DNA of 16,896 nt from Gammaproteobacteria bacterium (GCA_020444765.1 JAGRHW010000027.1:1-16896), one strand, 5' to 3'; shown: positions 1 through 6,528, counted from the stretch's first letter. The notes: generated from the letters alone by a model not told the origin. Translations and numbers: made by a program.

Positions 1-105
1 CTCTTCATTCGGACGCTCAGCACTCCACGCCTGCTCGGGCATGGCTTGGCCATTATTGCCCGATCATTCGCTCCGAGCTAAGCGCCGCTTACCTGGTCGT
101 TAGGC
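1..105 (+). other. attC recombination site, right part (cut by window edge)
   Basis: The core-site sequence GTTAGGC at 99-105 matches the attC R' consensus GTTRRRY and lies 13 bases before the first cassette start codon. Upstream is imperfect dyad symmetry, including a perfect 7-base inverted pair TCGGGCA (35-41) and TGCCCGA (57-63). The matching left core (RYYYAAC) is not seen, so it would lie before the window or be degenerate. The call rests on the R' match, the dyad and the clear attC sites downstream; folding of the bottom strand was not computed. Confidence 0.55.
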
Positions 106-118
106 CGACGAGTAATCT

Positions 119-541
119 ATGAATCGAAACTTTCAAATCGTTGACGGAATATATCTTGTGCAGGAAGGATACGAGCTTGATTTACATAATAACTTCGATT
201 TCACGAATCTTGATTATTCTGTAGAGCACCGAAAGCTAGTATTAAATTGGCAACGCTCAAAAGGAGATTGGGTCAGCTCAGATACTCCAAGGGCATTGGC
301 TATTGAGTTCAAAGAAGTAAGTGAGTTTCGTTTCATGCCTCGAGATTCAGAAACGCCTTTTACTGAAGATGACTGTATTAATTCATTTGGCTACTGGATA
401 GATGAAGATTGGGCTGAAGGTGTCATTATGGTCGAGCCAAATCAAACGGCTGAGCCTCAATGGCTTACAGCAATAGATTTTATGTCTGGTGCAGTTTTAG
501 CTGTCCAGGCGGAGAGTGCCAGTGCTAAAGTCACAGCTTAA
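119..541 (+). CDS. Cassette-encoded hypothetical protein, 140 aa
   Basis: I do not recognise this protein. It has no signal peptide or membrane segment and is acidic. The middle (about residues 36-75) alternates hydrophobic and polar residues in a way that suggests beta strands, with an aromatic stretch LNWQRSKGDW near residue 42 and EFRFMPRD near residue 69. Small soluble proteins of this kind are common among integron cassettes and usually have no known role. The ATG lies 13 bases after the R' core GTTAGGC, and the stop TAA is itself part of the next attC left core (536-542), which is the usual tight packing of a cassette. No good Shine-Dalgarno sequence is visible, which is also common in cassettes. 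Codon use is A+T-rich compared with genes beyond 7.4 kb. Confidence 0.75.
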   Translation: MNRNFQIVDGIYLVQEGYELDLHNNFDFTNLDYSVEHRKLVLNWQRSKGDWVSSDTPRALAIEFKEVSEFRFMPRDSETPFTEDDCINSFGYWIDEDWAEGVIMVEPNQTAEPQWLTAIDFMSGAVLAVQAESASAKVTA

Positions 542-636
542 CAAGTCAAAGCAAGCGGACTTGGTAAAGCTGTCACCTTTTTCGCTTGCGCAAAAAAGTC
601 GCCAACTTCACCAGGCTGGTGTTTGAGGCGTTATGT
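536..636 (+). other. attC recombination site, about 100 bp
   Basis: The left core GCTTAAC (536-542) overlaps the stop of the upstream gene. The right core GTTATGT (630-636) contains the ATG of the downstream gene. Inner elements pair as expected: TCAAA (546-550) with TTTGA (622-626), and a perfect 7-base inverted pair GCAAGCG (551-557) with CGCTTGC (583-589). Length, orientation and position between two same-strand small genes fit an attC of a cassette array. Confidence 0.8.
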
Positions 637-1133
637 ATAAAATCACAATCATCTTGCTAATCGTATTTCTCACCGGCTATGCGTCAGAGCAATACAATGA
701 AAGAGTAAAAGAAATTATTTTGTACCAAACAAAAGAAGGCTTATATGAAATTACAAAAGATCATATGAGGTGCTATATCTGCGAAACTGGGGATAGCCCA
801 GGGGAAGTAAGCGAGGTTGAAAAATTTACTCCAGTTGCTGATTATTGCAAAGCTATATTTAAAGATAAAGCATTTGATTCATTGATTCCCGGATTTACAA
901 ATCACAAAATTACCGAAAATAAGCTAAAGGAGTTCACCGATCGAACCATATTTGTTTTTTCGGAAAACGGGGCTTCGTTTGAAGAAATACGCAACAATGA
1001 CAGACAGTATTTCATGAGTATGTCTTTGTTGAATTCTGAGTTAGATTGTAAAGTTAATGAGCTATTGAGTGATCAATGGAATAGAAAAAGAGAAGAATAT
1101 TATAAGAATAAGCGTAAAGATGGACTCAAATAA
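633..1133 (+). CDS. Cassette-encoded exported hypothetical protein, 166 aa, lipoprotein-like signal without the lipobox Cys
   Basis: I do not recognise the mature protein. The N-terminus (residues 1-20) is a classical hydrophobic signal sequence ending in LTGYAS. Lipoproteins typically carry LTGCAS here, so the lipid-accepting cysteine is replaced by tyrosine (codon TAT, one base from TGT). The product may therefore be cleaved by another peptidase, stay anchored, or be a decayed lipoprotein. The remainder is rich in Lys and Glu and has a CYIC motif near residue 47, another Cys near 72 and one near 139. The C-terminal 30 residues are strongly charged and probably helical. The start ATG lies inside the attC right core (GTTATG), so no ribosome-binding site of its own is seen. 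No attC is seen between this gene and the next, so both may share one cassette. Confidence 0.75.
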   Translation: MYKITIILLIVFLTGYASEQYNERVKEIILYQTKEGLYEITKDHMRCYICETGDSPGEVSEVEKFTPVADYCKAIFKDKAFDSLIPGFTNHKITENKLKEFTDRTIFVFSENGASFEEIRNNDRQYFMSMSLLNSELDCKVNELLSDQWNRKREEYYKNKRKDGLK

Positions 1134-1171
1134 ATGGAATGCAATCAATACATAAAAAATCTGTTAGAGCT

Positions 1172-1666
1172 ATGAACAAAAGACTTAAAATCTTCGTTAT
1201 CGCTTTCAGTATATGGCTTGTTGCGATAAATGTGTTTGGTTCTGACCGACCAATTGGTCAGAATTGTGAAATTAGCAAACCACCAAACGACTCTGGAGAA
1301 GATTCTCATATGTATGCGGGAGCATTTAAGATCTTTCCGAGAGCAAAACATATAGATCCAAATTACTCCGGATGCCAGATCATATGGGTTAGCAAAAGTG
1401 AGTCATTAGAAAATTGGGAGCTAATGGCAATACTATCTCTTGAGAATGGCAAGCTAATTGGCTCATGGTCACCTAAAGAAATTGGTGCTTCTTTCAACGA
1501 GTGCAAATATGTCGATGGAAAGCTTGTTTCGGGCGATAACAACAGATGCTATCAATCTGAAGCCGTACCGCTGAAATCAATGAGGCCTGGGTGTCTCAGT
1601 GATCTTCTGAAAGCTTCATATGATAAAACTATGCCGCTTCCAAAGGACTGTTTCAACTATGAGTAA
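1172..1666 (+). CDS. Cassette-encoded secreted hypothetical protein, 164 aa
   Basis: I do not recognise the family. I chose ATG 1172 (MNKRLKIF...) because it places a positively charged end directly before a hydrophobic stretch (FVIAFSIWLVAINVF) that ends in FGS, a normal Sec signal peptide. The ATG at 1139 would add 11 residues before it. The mature part contains six cysteines (near residues 32, 68, 123, 138, 153 and 160 of the 164), which suits a disulfide-bonded periplasmic or secreted protein. It is separated from the gene before it by only 38 bases with no attC core, so the pair may form a two-gene cassette. The stop at 1664-1666 is followed within 6 bases by the next attC left core. Confidence 0.72.
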   Translation: MNKRLKIFVIAFSIWLVAINVFGSDRPIGQNCEISKPPNDSGEDSHMYAGAFKIFPRAKHIDPNYSGCQIIWVSKSESLENWELMAILSLENGKLIGSWSPKEIGASFNECKYVDGKLVSGDNNRCYQSEAVPLKSMRPGCLSDLLKASYDKTMPLPKDCFNYE

Positions 1667-1671
1667 TTCAA

Positions 1672-1741
1672 CCCTAACAAAAACAGTCAGCATGACAAAC
1701 CTACGCTGGGTGCAGGTTTGCCTCTGATGCCGGCGTTAGGT
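1672..1741 (+). other. attC recombination site, about 70 bp
   Basis: The left core CCCTAAC (1672-1678) is mirrored by the right core GTTAGGT (1735-1741). A perfect 7-base inverted pair CAAACCT (1696-1702) and AGGTTTG (1714-1720) forms the inner stem with an 11-base loop. This is the best-formed attC of the window and fits the 57-141 bp range known for these sites. It sits between the stop of one small gene and the start of the next on the same strand. Confidence 0.82.
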
Positions 1742-1744
1742 GAA

Positions 1745-2064
1745 ATGGTACGCATTATCTCATCATTAATTATTGGATTTATTGCTGGATTCGTTACGTT
1801 TTTTTCAACGTGTGGGCAGTTCGAAGTAAGGCTTATCGAGGTTCTGAAGAGTCGAATTTTGCCAAGTACGTTAGAGAGGTAAAGGAGTCTGCGTTACCTC
1901 TTGCTGCTGGGTTTTCAATATGGCTGTCCGCATTGCATGGTGTAACAACCCAGCCAAAACATGCAACAGTGATTTCTGGAGTCATAATCTGGTGTATATT
2001 TTCTGTAGTGTCAGATATCTATTGGTACGGAAAGTACCCAGATGTGTTTAAGAGGTCGCAGTGA
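1745..2064 (+). pseudogene. Frameshifted cassette gene for a small three-helix membrane protein
   Basis: ATG 1745 lies 4 bases after the attC right core and opens a frame of 45 codons that starts with a good membrane helix (IISSLIIGFIAGFVTFF) and stops at 1880-1882. A second frame, seen from GTG 1810 to the stop at 2062-2064, carries two further helices (LPLAAGFSIWLSALHGV and VISGVIIWCIFSVVSDIYW). The two frames meet at a run of seven T (1799-1805). One extra T would join them into a single protein of about 106 residues with three helices. So the gene has either lost one base, been misread in the homopolymer, or uses slippage at the run. I do not recognise the protein family. If only the second frame is used, the product is 84 residues with two helices. 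Confidence 0.62.
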
Positions 2065-2070
2065 AGTATC

Positions 2071-2093
2071 AGCTAACAAGCGCTGCATTAGGC
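2071..2093 (+). other. Degenerate or deleted attC-like site
   Basis: AGCTAAC (2071-2077) resembles an attC left end, and ATTAGGC (2087-2093) resembles a right end with the first G of GTTAGGC changed to A. The two lie only 9 bases apart, far shorter than a functional attC, so this would be a site that has lost its middle. Its place between two same-strand cassette-like genes supports the idea; the short motifs alone could be chance. Confidence 0.35.
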
Positions 2094-2130
2094 ACAATAC
2101 AACCACGCATAAAAGTAAATTGAGGCATAT

Positions 2131-2580
2131 ATGATAAAACAATGGCTCTCAAAACTAGCAGGAACTAAATGGTCAGGTTTCGGAGAATTATGGCTTGATC
2201 CCGAAGGTAACAGTGCTGACCGATATGACTGTGAATTAAATATTGAAGCAGATGCGATCTATTATTCTTGGGTTTATGAAAATGAAATTAAAAATGGAAG
2301 TTTCACGTTCAATGACAGTGGTGCAATTTGGAAAGATAGCTGGCATCAACAAGAGTCTGTGCAATGTTTCAATGTACCAGGGACCTGGGGAATCTTTTCG
2401 GTAACCCATGCTTATGAAGTACCTGATAATCCAAACTGGGGTTGGCAAAGCAAACTTTCAGAACGACCGGACGGTTCTCTTGTTCTTCAGATGACAAACA
2501 TTACACCATGGGGAGAAGATGGTCGGGCCGTGAGAATGGTGTTCACTCGAAATAAAGTCCAACAATCACATACACTCTGA
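2131..2580 (+). CDS. Hypothetical protein, 149 aa, likely beta-rich soluble protein
   Basis: I recognise no named family with confidence. The protein has no signal peptide. It is rich in Trp, Gly and Asp and shows regular alternation suited to a small beta barrel: GTKWSGFGELWLDPEG (residues 11-26), AIYYSWVYE, SGAIWKDSWHQQ (near 68-79) and GTWGIFSVTHAYE. Proteins of this general look are often annotated as DUF1579-like or lipocalin-like, but that is a comparison by feel only. The ATG is preceded by TGAGGCATAT, giving a modest GAGG ribosome-binding site. The gene follows a degenerate attC-like site and its last codons overlap a possible attC core (2557-2563), so it is probably the last recognisable cassette of the array. 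Confidence 0.7.
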   Translation: MIKQWLSKLAGTKWSGFGELWLDPEGNSADRYDCELNIEADAIYYSWVYENEIKNGSFTFNDSGAIWKDSWHQQESVQCFNVPGTWGIFSVTHAYEVPDNPNWGWQSKLSERPDGSLVLQMTNITPWGEDGRAVRMVFTRNKVQQSHTL

Positions 2581-2602
2581 CCGCAAAAGGGGCGGGTTGG
2601 AC
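2557..2602 (+). other. Possible atypical attC: GTCCAAC / GTTGGAC core pair
   Basis: GTCCAAC (2557-2563) fits the attC left core RYYYAAC and is perfectly complementary to GTTGGAC (2596-2602), which fits GTTRRRY. The stop codon of the upstream gene lies inside the pair, as is common in cassettes. Against it: the span is only 46 bp and I see no inner L''/L' pairing. A 7-base inverted repeat could arise by chance. Confidence 0.25.
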
Positions 2603-2670
2603 TCGCCACGTTCGCCCGTGTTGGCGGCGTGAAGCGGCTGACGTAACGTGACGTATTTATAAGGTACATT

Positions 2671-3624
2671 ATGAAAGCAGCAATTTGGACAGCGTATGGT
2701 AGTCCGGAAGTCCTGGAGGTTCAGGATGTTGCAACGCCTACACCAAAAAATAATGAAATACTGGTTAAAATAGTTTCTTCGGCGGTTACTACCGGCGACT
2801 GTCGGATGCGCAGGTTTGATGTGCCGAGTGGCTTGTGGCTTCCCACGCGCCTGGCATTCGGGGTATTTAAGCCAAGGAAGAATATAATAGGGATGGATTT
2901 TTCCGGGGAAGTGGTTGCCGCAGGTAAGGGCGTAAGCTTATTCAAAAAGGGAGACAGGGTGTTTGGTACTGCGGGTATGGCTCTTGGTGCGAACTCTGAA
3001 TATATATGTATCGCTGAAAATAAAGCTGTAATAAAAATACCTGATTCAATTTCACATATAGACGCTGTATCTTTAATTTTTGGTGGAATAACCGCACTGC
3101 ATTTTTTAAAGGGAATGATTAATGAAGGCAGAAAAGTCTTAATCAATGGTGCGTCAGGGTCTGTTGGTAGTGCGGCAGTGCAGATATCAAAAAATAACGG
3201 AGGCAGTGTTACGGGAATATGCTCCGGCAGTAACAGAGAGTTGGTTTTATCTCTTGGTGCAGATGATGTGATTGATTACACTAGAAGTAATTTCATTGAA
3301 AATGGAGTGGTTTACGATGTTATTCTAGATACGGTTGGTAATTTGTCTTACTCAATGTGTAAAGGCATTCTCTCGAAATCAGGCAAGTTGATTCTTATCA
3401 ATGCCGGTTTGATGACTATGCTTGGCTCGTTAATAAATGGTAAATTAATTTGTGGTGTTGCATTAGAAAGTAAAGAGCTTCTCCACGAGATTGTGGAGTT
3501 ATTTGTATCTAAAAAATTGAGATCGGTCATAGATAAAGTTTACTCCTTAGAAGAAATAATAGAAGCTCATGAGTACGTGGATAAAGGGCGCAAGAAAGGA
3601 AATGTAGTTTTAACCATTGGATAA
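2671..3624 (+). CDS. Zinc-independent MDR-family NAD(P)-dependent oxidoreductase (quinone reductase-like), 317 aa
   Basis: This is a medium-chain dehydrogenase/reductase. The N-terminal GroES-like domain (about residues 1-120) shows the usual motifs YGSPEVLEV, DFSGEVVAAG near residue 76 and GDRVFG near 95. The Rossmann domain follows with LINGASGSVGSAAVQ (about 155-170), the AxxGxxG nucleotide-binding loop, and LGADDVIDYT near 210. It ends with the typical GNVVLTI. I see no structural-zinc Cys cluster, so it belongs with the quinone oxidoreductase-like, zinc-free branch that reduces enones or quinones with NAD(P)H; the substrate cannot be read. Length is close to the usual 320-340. The ATG follows TAAGGTACATT, a fair ribosome-binding site. 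The gene is A+T-rich, like the cassettes before it, suggesting acquired DNA. Confidence 0.9.
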   Translation: MKAAIWTAYGSPEVLEVQDVATPTPKNNEILVKIVSSAVTTGDCRMRRFDVPSGLWLPTRLAFGVFKPRKNIIGMDFSGEVVAAGKGVSLFKKGDRVFGTAGMALGANSEYICIAENKAVIKIPDSISHIDAVSLIFGGITALHFLKGMINEGRKVLINGASGSVGSAAVQISKNNGGSVTGICSGSNRELVLSLGADDVIDYTRSNFIENGVVYDVILDTVGNLSYSMCKGILSKSGKLILINAGLMTMLGSLINGKLICGVALESKELLHEIVELFVSKKLRSVIDKVYSLEEIIEAHEYVDKGRKKGNVVLTIG

Positions 3625-3650
3625 AACTAAAAGATGTAAAGAGGGTCGAT

Positions 3651-3698
3651 GAGGAGGTAATGCCTGAATATTCAATATTTGAGCTTTATGCAAGTTGA
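3651..3698 (+). other. Strong ribosome-binding site and 12-codon ORF ahead of the GNAT-like gene
   Basis: GAGGAGG (3651-3657) is the strongest Shine-Dalgarno match of this region. It sits 2 bases before ATG 3660 (anti-SD spacing is short but usable). That ATG reads MPEYSIFELYAS and stops at 3696-3698, out of frame with the GNAT-like gene and overlapping its ATG at 3688. If the T at 3687 were absent, the reading would pass from MPEYSIFEL directly into MQVDPKDL of the enzyme. It is either the true N-terminus separated by a 1-base insertion or a leader ORF coupled to the gene. Confidence 0.5.
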
Positions 3699-4122
3699 TC
3701 CGAAAGATTTGATGGCCGTTGTTAACCAGGATTCTTTGCGGGCACACCTGGTTGATCATCCATACTTCAACATCACGAGTATTCAAGCGTGGATTGAAGA
3801 TAAGATTGAAACTGATGCAATACAGGGCTGTCGTGTTCGCGTGGTTTCTGTAGATGGAGTGGTAGCGGGTTGGTGCGGCCTTCAGCCAGATGACGATGGT
3901 TTTGAAATAGCTATTGTTATCTCCCAAAGGTTTTGGGGTTGTGGTATACCCGTTTTTAAAACTCTTATGCGTTGGGCCGGTGAGTTTGGTCATAAAGAAG
4001 TGCTCTTTCATTTATTGGATAGCAGGCGCGAATACAGGGTTTTAGCCAAGATGGCTACTAAAGTGAATCGTACTCAACTTTTAGGTCGCGATTTTACGAC
4101 CTACTATTTTTCAGTTGGCTAG
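3688..4122 (+). CDS. GNAT-like N-acetyltransferase-fold protein, 144 aa, N-terminus uncertain
   Basis: The protein has the order of a small GNAT domain: an N-terminal helical part (residues 1-35), strands CRVRVVSVDGVVAGWCGLQPDDDGFEIAIVIS (in pieces near 47-78), then RFWGCGIPVFKTLMRWAGEFG, which stands where the acetyl-CoA loop and following helix (R/Q-x-x-G-x-G/A) belong, and a C-terminal strand ending TTYYFSV. The acceptor substrate is unknown. In frame, TTG 3679 and ATG 3688 are the possible starts, and neither has a ribosome-binding site of its own. The strong site lies further up and serves an out-of-frame ATG at 3660. A 1-base insertion near 3687 would explain this and would mean a native N-terminus MPEYSIFEL. 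Translation by coupling from the short ORF is the alternative. The gene is A+T-rich. Confidence 0.7.
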   Translation: MQVDPKDLMAVVNQDSLRAHLVDHPYFNITSIQAWIEDKIETDAIQGCRVRVVSVDGVVAGWCGLQPDDDGFEIAIVISQRFWGCGIPVFKTLMRWAGEFGHKEVLFHLLDSRREYRVLAKMATKVNRTQLLGRDFTTYYFSVG

Positions 4123-4230
4123 CAGTGCCTATGGCTTCTAACAGGGCAAGCCAAATGAGCAATGGATGGTTGATCTCACCGACATCGTGTGATTCAAGAG
4201 CGAGTGCCAAGCGGTTCTTTCCGATTTCCT

Positions 4231-4248
4231 GGTGGTGCCAACACCACC
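4231..4248. repeat. Perfect 7-bp inverted repeat (hairpin) in the 252-base gap 4123-4374
   Basis: GGTGGTG (4231-4237) and CACCACC (4242-4248) pair perfectly around a CCAA loop. No T-tract follows, so it is not an ordinary intrinsic terminator. The surrounding gap shows no other convincing gene or promoter. A TTCTAAC at 4138-4144 and CATAAC near 4271 recall attC left cores, but no right partner is seen. Confidence 0.4.
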
Positions 4249-4374
4249 CAGCCACGAAGACCGAGAAAATGCATAACAAACGGGTCAACTTCAATGGGAA
4301 AATCTACGTGCTTTTCGTCACTACACTTTTGCCATCAAGGTACCTTAATCGTAGAGGATAGGAGTACAGCCAAA

Positions 4375-5340
4375 TTGCCCAAAACCATACCTGCTTGTCT
4401 CGCTGCTCATCAACGCGCCAATCTCATTCAAATACCTGCGATCATTCACAAGTTGCCGCGTCTATCGTCACAGCTCGGGCATGAAGTCTATATTCTGCGC
4501 GATGATCTGACCGGTTTTGGCCTGGGCGGGAACAAAACCCGGAAGGTCGATTTCCTCATTGGTGATGCACTCAGCTCGCGAGCAACCTCGCTGGTCACCA
4601 TCAAGGCGACGAGCTTCAGTCGAAATGTCGCTGCGGGGGCGGCTGCTTGCGGGTTAAATTTCCATGTGGTCCTGCCGGGCACTGAATCTGATCAGAACCC
4701 CTTGAGCCAATCCGTCTTTGCAAAGTGGGGCGCCAGGCTCCACTACGAAGCAGGCGACCAGGCGGCACTGGAAAGTCGCCAGGACTCTTTGGTGGCGTCC
4801 TTGAGGGCTCAAGGAGAGAATGTCTATGTTCTGCATCCCGGAGGAAGCGATGCTGTCGGAGCGCTCAGTTATGTGAGTGTATTTGACGAGATCAGCGAAT
4901 TCTCGGAACGAACCGGTGTTCATTTCTCACACATCTTGCATTCCACCAGCTCCGCGGGAACACAGGCGGGGCTTGTTGTGGGACAGTGCATCGCCAGCTA
5001 TGAGACTCAGATCATCGGAATCACTGCATCCAGAACTGCGCCCGAGCAGTTCAAGATTGTTCACGAGCTTGCACAAGCTACGGCGCAATTGCTGGGTTGC
5101 GGAATAGATCCGGAAAAAATCATCGTCGATGACGGCTTCGTTGGTCCTGGTTACGCCGAGGCTTCGAAGCAAGGAGAGATAGCATCGCAGGTCTTTGCTG
5201 AGTTGGAAGGCATTCTGTTGGACCCTGTGTATACGGGTAAGGCGGCGGCTGCGCTGCTGGATTACTCTGAGAGCAAAAGGTTAGGAGATGGCCCTGTATT
5301 GTTCATCCACACGGGTGGAAACGCAGGCTTGTACTACTAG
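4375..5340 (+). CDS. PLP-dependent enzyme of the D-cysteine desulfhydrase / ACC deaminase family, 321 aa
   Basis: This is a fold-type II pyridoxal-phosphate enzyme. GLGGNKTRK (about residues 49-57 from the chosen start) holds the Schiff-base lysine. SSAGTQAGL near 200 is the phosphate/cofactor region and HTGGNAGLY closes the protein, as in D-cysteine desulfhydrases. The segment that normally reads QSNHTR after the lysine is ATSFSR here, so the Ser and Asn that contact substrate in characterised members are changed; substrate and reaction are therefore uncertain. I chose TTG 4375 because AGGAG (4360-4364) stands 10 bases before it and the length then fits the family (about 320-340). The frame stays open upstream to GTG 4189, but that part looks non-coding. 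The gene is more G+C-rich than both neighbours, and the next gene starts inside its 3' end. Confidence 0.85.
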   Translation: MPKTIPACLAAHQRANLIQIPAIIHKLPRLSSQLGHEVYILRDDLTGFGLGGNKTRKVDFLIGDALSSRATSLVTIKATSFSRNVAAGAAACGLNFHVVLPGTESDQNPLSQSVFAKWGARLHYEAGDQAALESRQDSLVASLRAQGENVYVLHPGGSDAVGALSYVSVFDEISEFSERTGVHFSHILHSTSSAGTQAGLVVGQCIASYETQIIGITASRTAPEQFKIVHELAQATAQLLGCGIDPEKIIVDDGFVGPGYAEASKQGEIASQVFAELEGILLDPVYTGKAAAALLDYSESKRLGDGPVLFIHTGGNAGLYY

Positions 5341-5845
5341 TCTCATAATAGATCTTCAAAATGACTTTACACTTGATAAGGGTAAGGTCCATGCTTGTAC
5401 ATATCAATTACAGAGCATTATTGAAAAAATAAATCAAACAGTAGAGCAAAGAAACAAAGATAAGGCATTGACGGCCTTGATTACTACTCAATGGTCAAAT
5501 CCACTGGTCAGGTTGCTTACAAAAAACAGTGTAAAGCCAGGGAGTTTCGAGGCTGAAGTTGATGCAAGAGTGTCAAACGAGATAAAAGACCATTTCATAA
5601 AACCCGGCAAGAACATTTTTACCTCAAAGGAGTTCGTTAACTGGCTTGAAATGAACGAGGTTGAGGGGTTGATCTTTAGTGGGCTGGCTTTAGAGCACTG
5701 CATAATTGTGTCGGTCAATGCAGCTATCGCTCAAGGGTATACAGTTTTTCTTTTACCTGAAGGTTTGGCGTCTTATAAATGTGGTCAAAGGGAAAAGTAT
5801 CTCTTAAAATTGGAGAGAATTGGGGCTAAATTGCATGTGCAATAA
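5288..5845 (+). CDS. Isochorismatase-like cysteine hydrolase, up to 185 aa
   Basis: The protein belongs to the isochorismatase/nicotinamidase superfamily. The three catalytic positions are visible: Asp in LIIDLQNDF (near residue 22), Lys in HFIKPGKNIF (near 104), and the nucleophilic Cys in GLALEHCI (near 137). The family hydrolyses amides or ethers; the substrate here cannot be read. The start is uncertain. ATG 5288 has AAGG 7 bases ahead but lies 50 bases inside the PLP enzyme gene; GTG 5315 would give a more usual N-terminus but lacks a ribosome-binding site. No start codon exists between the PLP stop and the first strand, so overlap is certain and translational coupling likely. The part after 5340 is sharply more A+T-rich than the gene before it, which hints at a junction of two DNA sources. 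Confidence 0.82.
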   Translation: MALYCSSTRVETQACTTSLIIDLQNDFTLDKGKVHACTYQLQSIIEKINQTVEQRNKDKALTALITTQWSNPLVRLLTKNSVKPGSFEAEVDARVSNEIKDHFIKPGKNIFTSKEFVNWLEMNEVEGLIFSGLALEHCIIVSVNAAIAQGYTVFLLPEGLASYKCGQREKYLLKLERIGAKLHVQ

Positions 5846-5970
5846 AGCTTAGCTCACAAGGAAAATTCACGCGGACAAATTCCCGCAACGCTTGTTTGTG
5901 GCAGATGTCATAAGCCACTGTAGCTCAATTTGCCGGTGATTTGCGACGAGTCAGCCTTAGGAGATCTGTT

Positions 5971-6510
5971 GTGGTCGCTGTTTATTCTGTCAGTAAGAGT
6001 GGTGAGCATACGTTTTCGAAGAAGGTCGTTGATTCAGTCTCCTTAATCGAAAATGAAGGCGTAAAGGGAGATGCCCATTGCGGTCGCACGGTGAAGCATC
6101 GGTCCAGGGTCAGGAGAGATCCTGACCAACCGAACCTCCGTCAGGTTCATTTGATTTCTCACGAACTGATTCAGGAACTTCTAGCGAAAGGGTTCGAAGT
6201 CGGTCCGGCCTCGATGGGCGAAAACATAACAACGGTTGGAATTGATCTGTTGGCTCTGCCGAAAAATACCGCGCTGCGATTCCCGAGTGGAGCGGAAATC
6301 GTTGTTACAGGTTTGCGTAACCCGTGTCACCAACTCGATGATTATCAAAAAGGTCTAACGGCGGCGGTTCTCGATCGAAATGTGAACGGTGAGTTAATTA
6401 GAAAAGCCGGGGTTATGGCAGTTGTGCGAAATGGCGGTGTTGTGGCTAAGGGAGATCAGATTGATGTGCGATTGCCCGAGGAGCCCTACGAAAAGCTAGA
6501 GAAAGTCTAA
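5971..6510 (+). CDS. MOSC domain-containing protein, 179 aa
   Basis: The sequence is a stand-alone MOSC domain, the sulfur-carrier domain related to the C-terminus of molybdenum cofactor sulfurase. Visible signs are VYSVSKSGEHTFSKK at the N-terminus, the GVKGDAHCG segment near residue 35, SMGENITTVGIDL near 84-96, and the conserved Cys in GLRNPCHQLDDY near 122-133, the presumed persulfide carrier. GTG 5971 is chosen because AGGAG (5959-5963) stands 7 bases before it and the protein then begins where relatives do; TTG 5941 would add ten residues of poor quality. It ends just 18 bases before the next gene, so the two are probably co-transcribed. The sulfur acceptor is unknown; such proteins are linked to molybdenum enzymes or to detoxification of N-hydroxylated bases. 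Confidence 0.88.
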   Translation: MVAVYSVSKSGEHTFSKKVVDSVSLIENEGVKGDAHCGRTVKHRSRVRRDPDQPNLRQVHLISHELIQELLAKGFEVGPASMGENITTVGIDLLALPKNTALRFPSGAEIVVTGLRNPCHQLDDYQKGLTAAVLDRNVNGELIRKAGVMAVVRNGGVVAKGDQIDVRLPEEPYEKLEKV

Positions 6511-6528
6511 TGCTAACAAGGAGCAATA

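Noticed and set aside
4269..4292. CATAACAAACGGGTCAA as an attC left half in the gap before the PLP gene
   Set aside because: It resembles known attC left ends, but no GTTRRRY partner with inner pairing lies within the usual distance.
5900..5940. tRNA-like stretch containing TAGCTCAATTTG
   Set aside because: No acceptor, anticodon or T-arm pairing could be assembled around it.
6511..6523. TGCTAACAAGG as an attC left end after the MOSC gene
   Set aside because: No matching right core or stem is found, and the AAGGAG in it serves as the ribosome-binding site of the next gene.
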